From positions 24,333,770 through 24,397,769 of the forward strand of contig NC_052669.1 of NCBI RefSeq assembly GCF_016802725.1: a stretch of 64,000 nucleotides of DNA. Direction: 5' to 3'. Below, piece by piece: positions 57,001-64,000 of this stretch. Source of the DNA: Solenopsis invicta. Its lineage: Eukaryota; Arthropoda; Insecta; Hymenoptera; Formicidae. The notes under the pieces are model-generated. The model made no database searches. It was not told where the DNA came from and saw only the letters and a list, made by a program, of their open reading frames with translations. A program made the position numbers and the translations under genes. How positions within the stretch are numbered: the stretch's first letter is position 1; every line of letters begins with the position of its first letter.

Positions 57001-59569
57001 TTAGGACAGAGCTCACATGATGGATTTTCGATTCCTGCGCTACAAGCTTCACAAAACCACGGCGCTGATTGGCACAAGGAATCGGTGCTGGAAAAACTTT
57101 CCACATCAGATACTCCATAACAACCTAAAATAATTTTTGCTTGTAAAAAACATGTATAAAAAAGTTTTTTAAATAAGTGTATTAATATTTTTAATTAATA
57201 TACCTTCGTGAACGCTGACTCCACAACCATCGCATTCAACAATCTCGTTTATATCGTCACTCCTATCTCCTAAGCAGCCACAGCAAATTAGGACTTTACT
57301 TAGTTTATCATCGAGAGGAGCACCTTTTAGAGCTTGCTGACGAGCTTGTTCAATCACATCTCCCACAGTTAAATTAGTACCATCTTTTCCTCTTAATAAT
57401 GGATCTCCCAACGAATCGTCAGAATCTTCAGATGCATCTTCCTCTTCAATAACAAAAAATATTAAACAACAAAGCCTATCTATCATTATGAATCAAATGA
57501 AATCAAATGAAATTGTTGAAACAGTATTTTTTAATTAACAACATAATTATATCATAATAAAATATTTTTATATTCTAAGGAAAATAATATTGTTTACACA
57601 ATATAGTTATTCTAAATATAATTTTATAAAATTATCAATATATGTCTATTTGTATTTGAATTTCTTAGATTTGTAATGTTTTTCAATACTTCATAAATAT
57701 TCAAATCTGAATCGAATAATTCACATGTTTCTAATATATTGCAGTATATATTATAATTTGTTTCTGCGATGCCTTTTTACATTACTTTCTTTTAATATTA
57801 GCTTACCTTTCCCATTAGAGTCCACAGAATCGTCGTCTGACTCTTCGCAATGATCCTCAATCCTAAAATCACTGTCATCTGAGCTCTCACCAAGATCGAA
57901 GTCGAGCAAAGACTGCTGCGCCGATTCAACCGGCTTTACCCTTCTCTTCTTAGGGTCCCTTTCAACTGTAAAGAGCAATTAATTGATTTTTCCTGGATAC
58001 AATATCTAAATATATTTTATTACAAGAGAACTTTTATAAATGTTGCCAATTCACATAAAAACAATATGTAGAAATATTTAATTATTAGTAACGCACAAGA
58101 AAATTACAATAACTTGAAATTTCTATGAAAATATATACAAGCAGTTTTAGGTTATGCTTGCTTAATTTGCCTGAACATACATGTGCTAGTCATGATGCTT
58201 CTAATATCTGGGGAAGCTTCTAATCAAAATCAAAGTACTTTCTCGTAGCCCGACTTGTCTTTCTCGATATAGTTTTCATCAAATATTCTAACGCATTAAC
58301 GTCACTACATTTTCAGAGTTTCTCTCGTCGTAAGCACGCCACTCGCACAGAGCACAATACGCTGCATACGCATCATACGCACTGTACGCGCGCGCGTTGC
58401 AATGCCGATAATACGTTAGGTTAATTTTACGTGTCAGCAAATGAGGTTGCCATAATAATAAAGTAGTTATTATGGTTATTATCATGCATGCACAAAGGGT
58501 AAACCATGTTGTTATTATCGTAATGCTGACATAGATTTAATAATGCATCGATTGCAATAACACAACTAACGAATAAACAAACACACGCAGACAGGCAAGC
58601 GCGCGCGCGCGCGCGCGCACGTCACCCACAGCACTGTGGTAGAAATATAATGGATATTAATATACTTGCAGGATATGTAATCTGCTGCAATGCATTTAGT
58701 ACATGCATTCATCAAATAATATGACTAACATTATTTATGTTTGTTTAATAATTTGAGCGATAATTCTACAATAGTTGTAACATCATTAAAGATGGGAAAA
58801 AAATTAAAGATATGTACAAGTGTTTAAATGTGACAGAAATATGTGACAAGCTAATATAAAAAAATCTTTAATTAACTCTAGAATGCTACTTGTATTTTTC
58901 TGATGTAAAAATTCACTCATATAATTAAGAATTAAAAAAAAACTTTTTTACCTTACAGGTTACAAGGTGATGAAATAATTGAACTAACCCTATTTTAGTA
59001 TCAAAAAATCTTAATAAATATCATTTTAAACTATGAAACTTTTAATAACTAAAGCTGCTCACATGAATTAGCACCTGAGTGAAAAATCCCCCAGGTGCAG
59101 TGGCACTTTAGGATTAATTCATATTATTCACAAGTAATTGTATGTCACTTGTTAGCTTATAAGACATTGTATGAATAACCCTACTGGTATTTAATCACTG
59201 CAATTTACGTATTTGTCTTATACAAGTGGCTGAACGTGCTGCAAGTTTTCTCATTATCCTAGATTAACGTCACACTCTCTGTTCCAGCAGATCGACGGGC
59301 CGAAAAACGAAGCAATCGTCGCTACCTCCGGTTTTTGAGAATGCCGAGGAAGTCGCAAGAAGAAGAGTACGCAGGGATTCCGAGCACGCGAGCTATTTTG
59401 TACTCCATCGTCGTCAACGTCTCAATTGTTCTTCGCAGGCCAGAGCGTGGTGATACATGGTTTCCCTTCGTGTCTACGGGACACAAGCGCGAAAATTACT
59501 CGCGGAGCACACCAGAGATAACTTACTCATCGTTTTGTACAGGAATCCAACGTCGTCGTCCTGCGACAT
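54054..59569 (-). CDS. PHF14: PHD finger protein 14, chromatin reader
   Basis: Exons 57807-57965, 57204-57443, 56913-57124, 56670-56824, 56324-56598, 55794-56249, 55424-55715, 55134-55356, 54883-55058, 54640-54778, 54301-54554 and 54054-54174 join in phase after a first coding piece ending ATGA/GTAAGT at 59527. From the ATG at 59530 the protein has 901 residues (MIERDPKKRRVKPV, like human MDRSSKRRQVKP). An in-frame ATG at 59569 would add MSQDDDVGFLYKT; the feature includes it. Domain order is PHD1 plus extended PHD (about 115-295: CGCLGDRSDDINEIVECDGC, CELCPNKGGIFKETDVGKW), coiled coil (about 400-490), PHD2 (about 555-602) and PHD3 (about 845-898). This is the PHF14 architecture, a nucleosome-binding repressor. 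The terminal codons VSS overlap a GTAAGT donor, so an extra 3' exon is possible. Confidence 0.94.
57966..59526 (-). other. PHF14: First intron of PHF14
   Basis: From the GTAAGT donor at 59526 to the TTTACAG acceptor at 57966. AT-rich, with a GC dinucleotide run at 58599-58619 and GC-rich promoter-proximal sequence from about 59.3 kb. Confidence 0.7.
58599..58619. repeat. GC dinucleotide run
   Basis: Perfect (GC)n, a potential Z-DNA-forming sequence, in PHF14 intron 1. Confidence 0.95.
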
Positions 59570-61036
59570 TTCCTCGTTCGTTGCACGAATTCCGCACACG
59601 AGGTTAAAACGAAAGATTCCTGGGCTGCTCCCTCGGGCGACGTATTCACGCCTGTTCGGCGTCCCGCGGGGATTCGCCGCCTCGAGAGCAGGTCGAAGTT
59701 CGCAGGTCGATATCGAGCGATCGCGGGGAGACCGAATTGTTTTGTCACCCGGCACTGATCCTGACCGCAACGGCGTCCATACACCCGACGACGCGGCGCC
59801 GACGCGCCATGATGCACTTTGCACGAGTCCTTTCGCGGGAAGTTCAACTTTCACTTGTCGACGCGCGCGATGGAAGAATTCACGCTAAAATGTTTGTACG
59901 AGCAACGAGATGACCACAACGAGGAGTCTTCGTGCAGCTTTAAATTTTCATAACTTCTGTATTTCCATGATTGATCTGTGAAAAAAAAATAAAACGTAAG
60001 AATTATGAATTTAGTACATACTAAGAGTATACATTGTACCGAGTTTTTGAGACAGTTGGATCTCTTTCCTTTTAAAGTTCCATTTAACTGTTGAGATTGT
60101 TGTTTTAACAAAATTTCACTTTTTACTTTTAATTTGTATACAAAAAAATATCATTCTCTTGATAAGGAAAATAATTACTCAATTTTTAGTTTTCTTCTTT
60201 TAAATTACGGTTGTCTTTGTAAAGAAAATTTTTTTAAAATTAATCTTAAAATTCACTTATCATTTATTCTCGAAACAAGAAATATTCGCTTAAAATAAAC
60301 TTCTGTGTGTACACAGAAAGATATATATTTGAATTAAGTAAATATTATTTGTTTCAAATATTTTAATAAGTTCATGTATCCGCAAATCTATCATAAGTTA
60401 TTGTAAGCATCAATTTATTTAAAATATATTCTGAATTCTAGTAATTTATTATTTCAATCAAAAATATTAAATTAAAACAAAAATTCAATTTGTTTCTGCC
60501 TTTTCTTCAATACAAGTTTGTATTCTTCAAAAGAGTATAAATTCTTTTTTTCATTATAATTATTTTTTAAAAATTTGTGATAAATATATTTTAAGATAAT
60601 TATCACAAAAATATTCTTTGTCAAAGATTAATTACAAGAAAAAAAAGTAAATTGAGCAAATGTTGTTTTCTTAGCAATAGAATTTACATTTTTCTGTGTG
60701 TACGGATTAGAAGAATTAATTACTATGATAGATATATGTTATAAATTAATTTTAATATTTACTTGTAAAATTTTAGAATTGACTCACAGCTGGTATATGT
60801 ACTCGATGTTACAAAAAAATGTTTATTAAATTCTTCAACTTTCAATTTTACAAAACTTCTTTAGTTTAATAACTAAAAAAGTTTAATAAATTTATATAAA
60901 TATACAGCACAATCAAGATTACACACACTTCACTCAAAATGTATTTATGTTTAACTTATTATTGTTTTATAAATTGAAAGTTGAGGATTTTATCTTAAAA
61001 TACTCGGGTACACAGAAGTATTTATATTTCTAACGA
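59570..61036. other. PHF14 promoter-proximal GC-rich DNA, then AT-rich spacer
   Basis: GC-rich up to about 59.89 kb, consistent with a PHF14 5' UTR and promoter. After that it is AT-rich with no gene recognised. Confidence 0.5.
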
Positions 61037-61915
61037 TATATGTGAACATATCAAATAAATTTTTTATTAAATACTGTATTTGTGAACCTAATAAAAAAGC
61101 ATTTTCATTATGACAACTTTTATCAAGATATTAATGTCGTTTTGTATTGGCGCCAAGTGTTACAGCAAACTTATCGAGATACGAGTAGCGGCTAACTTCA
61201 TACCGACGCGCACCGCGCCGGTCCCGCCACTGACGCTCGTCCAACGCGGGAAGAGGGACGCGAGAAGAGTGTCGCGATTAAAATCACACGAAAATGCATT
61301 CCAAGTATCTCGCTACATGTTCTATTCATCGTTGAATCGGAGACGCACAGCGAGCGAGTCTGAGGGATATCGAGATTTGGATCATAAACGCCGATTTCCC
61401 TCGATATCCGCTTGTGTAAAATTCAGTTCCCCCAGCAGGTAAAAATGCATGTACGATATACTACAATAACAGCAACGTACTCGCGCTTCGCAGAATTCGA
61501 AAGAAATATGCCTTGCGCTCTCTTTACGAGCGAAAATGTCTCATTGCAGTAATGATGATGCTCTCTCATTTTCCGCAGATTCAGACGCGGCCTGCGTTAC
61601 TCGGGGCGAATCGACAATGGACCGACGCCATCGATGCGCCATTTTGCCGCGCATTCACGAGTTTGGCAAGAACGCGCGCTTCTCGCTGACAATGAGAATT
61701 GTGCGAAGGGACAATCGCGGATCGAGCGTTTCTGTCCTTCGTAACTGAGAACCGTCGAAATGAAGACGACTTGGCCCCGTGATACCGATTTACGTCGATG
61801 CAGAACGAATTACATCTCCCTGAAGTAAGTGAGCGAAGCGCGCGACCGTTGCGTTCGTACCTGCACGCGCGATGCAAAAATTGAATCGAGCTAGAGAGAA
61901 AATGTGTGTGCGGTC
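61037..61915 (+). repeat. Tandem 0.9 kb GC-rich duplication, unit 1
   Basis: Aligns throughout with 61931-62815 (shared TGTCGCGATTAAAATCA, GAAAATGCATTCC, GTTACTCGGG, ATTGAATCGAGCTAGAGAGA). It contains a donor-like CAGCAG/GTAAAA near 61440, an acceptor-like TTTTCCGCAG near 61580 and a second donor GTAAGT near 61825 on the plus strand, which looks like exon-intron structure. An open frame from 61110 is not kept in unit 2 (its ATG is ACG), so coding is unlikely. Confidence 0.8.
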
Positions 61916-61930
61916 AAAAATACATTTACT

Positions 61931-62815
61931 AATATGTTCAAGCACATTAATTAGATTTTTCATTAAATACGTGTATTTCTAAACCTATTAAAGAAGCATT
62001 TTTATTACGACAATTTTTGTCGAGATACTTATGTTGTTATACGTTGGCGACAGTGATACAGTGAACTTAGCCGAGCAGCGAGACAGGAGTAGCGGCTAAG
62101 TTCGTAGCGACGCGCGGCGCGTCGAACCGCCAATGGCGCTCGTCCGACGCGGGAGGAGGGACGCGAGGAAAGTGTCGCGATTAAAATCATACGAAAATGC
62201 ATTCCGTGCGTCACGCTACAGGGTCCATTTATCGTAGAATCGAAGACGCACGGCGAGCGAGTCTGCAGGATATCAAGATTTAGCTCGTAAACGCCGATTT
62301 CCCTCGATATCCACTTGTGGGAAATTCAGTTCCCCGAGCAGGTAAAAGTTCATATACGATATGCTACATTAGAGAAACGTACTCGCACTTTGCAAAATTC
62401 GAAAGAAATGTGCCTTGCGCTCTTGTCGCGAGCGAAAATGTTTCGCAGTAATTATGGTTCTCTTTCTTTTTCCGCAGATAACCGCGGCCAACGTTACTCG
62501 GGACGAACCGACAATGGACCGACGCCGCGCCGCTGACGCGCCATGCGTTTTGGCGGGAACGAGTTCACAAGTTTGGTGGGAACAAGCGCGATCGCGCGAT
62601 TTTCGCTGAAAATTGCGCGGAGGGACAATCGCGGATCGAGCGCTTCTACTCTCCGTAGCTGAGGACGCCTGAATGGAGACGACTTGGCCCCAAGATGCCC
62701 ATTTACGTCGAGGTACAACGGATTACATCCCTTTCAGGTAAGCCAGCGAGGCGCGATTCTTTGCGCTCGCACGATGCAAAAATTGAATCGAGCTAGAGAG
62801 AAATGTTTTCACACG
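61931..62815 (+). repeat. Tandem 0.9 kb GC-rich duplication, unit 2
   Basis: Second copy, diverged by many substitutions and small indels. The splice-like sites are kept at the same places: GAGCAG/GTAAAA near 62340, TTTTTCCGCAG near 62478, and CAG/GTAAGC near 62738. The kept sites suggest duplicated 5' exons of a non-coding RNA, or of a gene starting to the right of the window. Confidence 0.8.
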
Positions 62816-64000
62816 AGCGAGATTGGTCGTTCATCTGAGAAAAATCGGGGCACGAATAATTGTAGTTATTGCTGTGTTTTTTTCATCATACACAATAATC
62901 GCGTCGATACGTTTACGCACGGTATTGCGGCGCGGGAATGTGGTCCTTCGCATATCACGAATTTAATTGGCTACATATTGCATATTGTATTCGTGCAATA
63001 TCATGTATTTTTCATACACGACGTATGGATTATTAAATAATGGTAAAACGTATCTACAGAATATGAGTATCGGAAATTTTTTATTGCTTGTTTCTTTCCC
63101 CTCGGGTGGCGTTATTTTTCTAGCTTGATTCCGTTTCGATGAACAATCACGGAGATTTTGATCGTGTAATTAATTAAGATAATTTAACCTTTTGCACACT
63201 GCAAGTGCCAATTATGTGGTAATATTAGCAGAAACGTTCTATTCTTTATGTGCATTGACTCATTGAAATAACACATTTTAATTAAACAGAAATCGTACAT
63301 TTTAATTTTCTCTTCATTGTTATAATGAATTAAATCTTTGCTATAAAAAAGTTAATATCATTCTCGTATTTAAAACAGTAAAAACGTTTCATACCAATTT
63401 TAGTGATTTTATAGCACTTTTTCAGTCAGAAATATTATATCATAAATAATTACGATACTTGAATGCGAATAGTAATTATATATTTCATTATTTCTTCCTG
63501 TTATGTTCTGTGCATCAGTCACGTCTTATTACATAATCATAATTTAATTATTAATGTTATTACCTCCTTCATAAAACAAAGTGTCTCTTTTTTAATTGTT
63601 TTATGATTAATATTATTTTACAAGCAAAGTTACATACAAAACAATTTTATAAAATATGAATAATTGAAAGATATAAATAAATAAATCATAATATCTTTCG
63701 ATAAATATCAACTTGTCCCGCGCTTCGTCGAATACATTATTGGATCCTTGTATAGTCGAATATTTAATGTGGATTTCCTACTTTAATTATTGAATATTGA
63801 ATATATAAGGTGATTTACTATTTCAAGCTACTATCTTAACAATTATTAGAAATATTAATATAGTATAATTTCTTCTTAATACTTAAAAATTTCTTAAATT
63901 TTTTTAAATGAGGCAATTTGTCTTTATTAAGTAAACAAACTCTAAAAACAAAGAACTAATAAAGTGTTTCAATAAACTAATTATTATATTAGTATCTAAT
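62816..64000. other. Right-end AT-rich DNA
   Basis: No gene or repeat was recognised. If unit 1 or unit 2 is a first exon, this would be its intron. Confidence 0.5.

Noticed and set aside
61110..61442. 110-codon plus-strand frame in duplication unit 1
   Set aside because: The start codon and frame are not kept in unit 2 although the DNA is.
1..64000. tRNA, rRNA, CRISPR arrays, bacterial operons, retrotransposon or viral genes
   Set aside because: None seen on either strand by eye; weak or very diverged elements could have been missed.

Overview
This 64 kb window is nuclear DNA of an insect. The AT-rich introns and spacers, CpG-rich promoter islands, abundant GA microsatellites and the gene set point to a hymenopteran, possibly an ant; the organism call is inference. 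I rebuilt every gene by hand from splice sites and reading-frame continuity. Eleven protein-coding genes are supported, plus one alternative first exon. Names rest on remembered family sequences; no database search was run.

Layout. 1-19.9 kb: the 5' half of still life (sif, Rac GEF of the Tiam family) on the minus strand, nine coding exons, running off the left edge. It has an alternative first exon at 2.0-2.3 kb and long CpG/GA-rich upstream DNA to about 18.1 kb. 19.9-27.4 kb: RTN4IP1 (+), WARS2 (-) and an insect homolog of C18orf63 (+). 27.8-35.3 kb: an ankyrin/SAM protein (-), a small protein with a hydrophobic C-terminal segment (-) and egalitarian (egl, +); the last two start 75 bp apart, head to head. 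38.5-48.9 kb: three tandem intact genes (-) for a shortened, degenerate ALDH16A1-like protein. 49.5-50.5 kb: a large inverted repeat centred on three E-boxes. 50.8-52.9 kb: MTFMT (+). 54.1-59.6 kb: PHF14 (-), converging on MTFMT. 59.6-64 kb: no protein gene; it holds a 0.9 kb GC-rich sequence repeated twice in tandem with matching splice-site-like motifs.

Three genes act in mitochondria (RTN4IP1, WARS2, MTFMT). WARS2 and MTFMT both serve mitochondrial translation, but they lie 27 kb apart and nothing suggests co-regulation. The most unusual content is the ALDH16A1-like triplet. All three copies keep the same nine-exon structure and splice phases, every exon length difference between copies is a multiple of three, and a large part of the catalytic ALDH fold is missing. 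This looks like a lineage-specific, selected pseudoenzyme family. The inverted repeat, the tandem 0.9 kb duplication, two long hairpins and a GC-AG intron are the other items worth checking.
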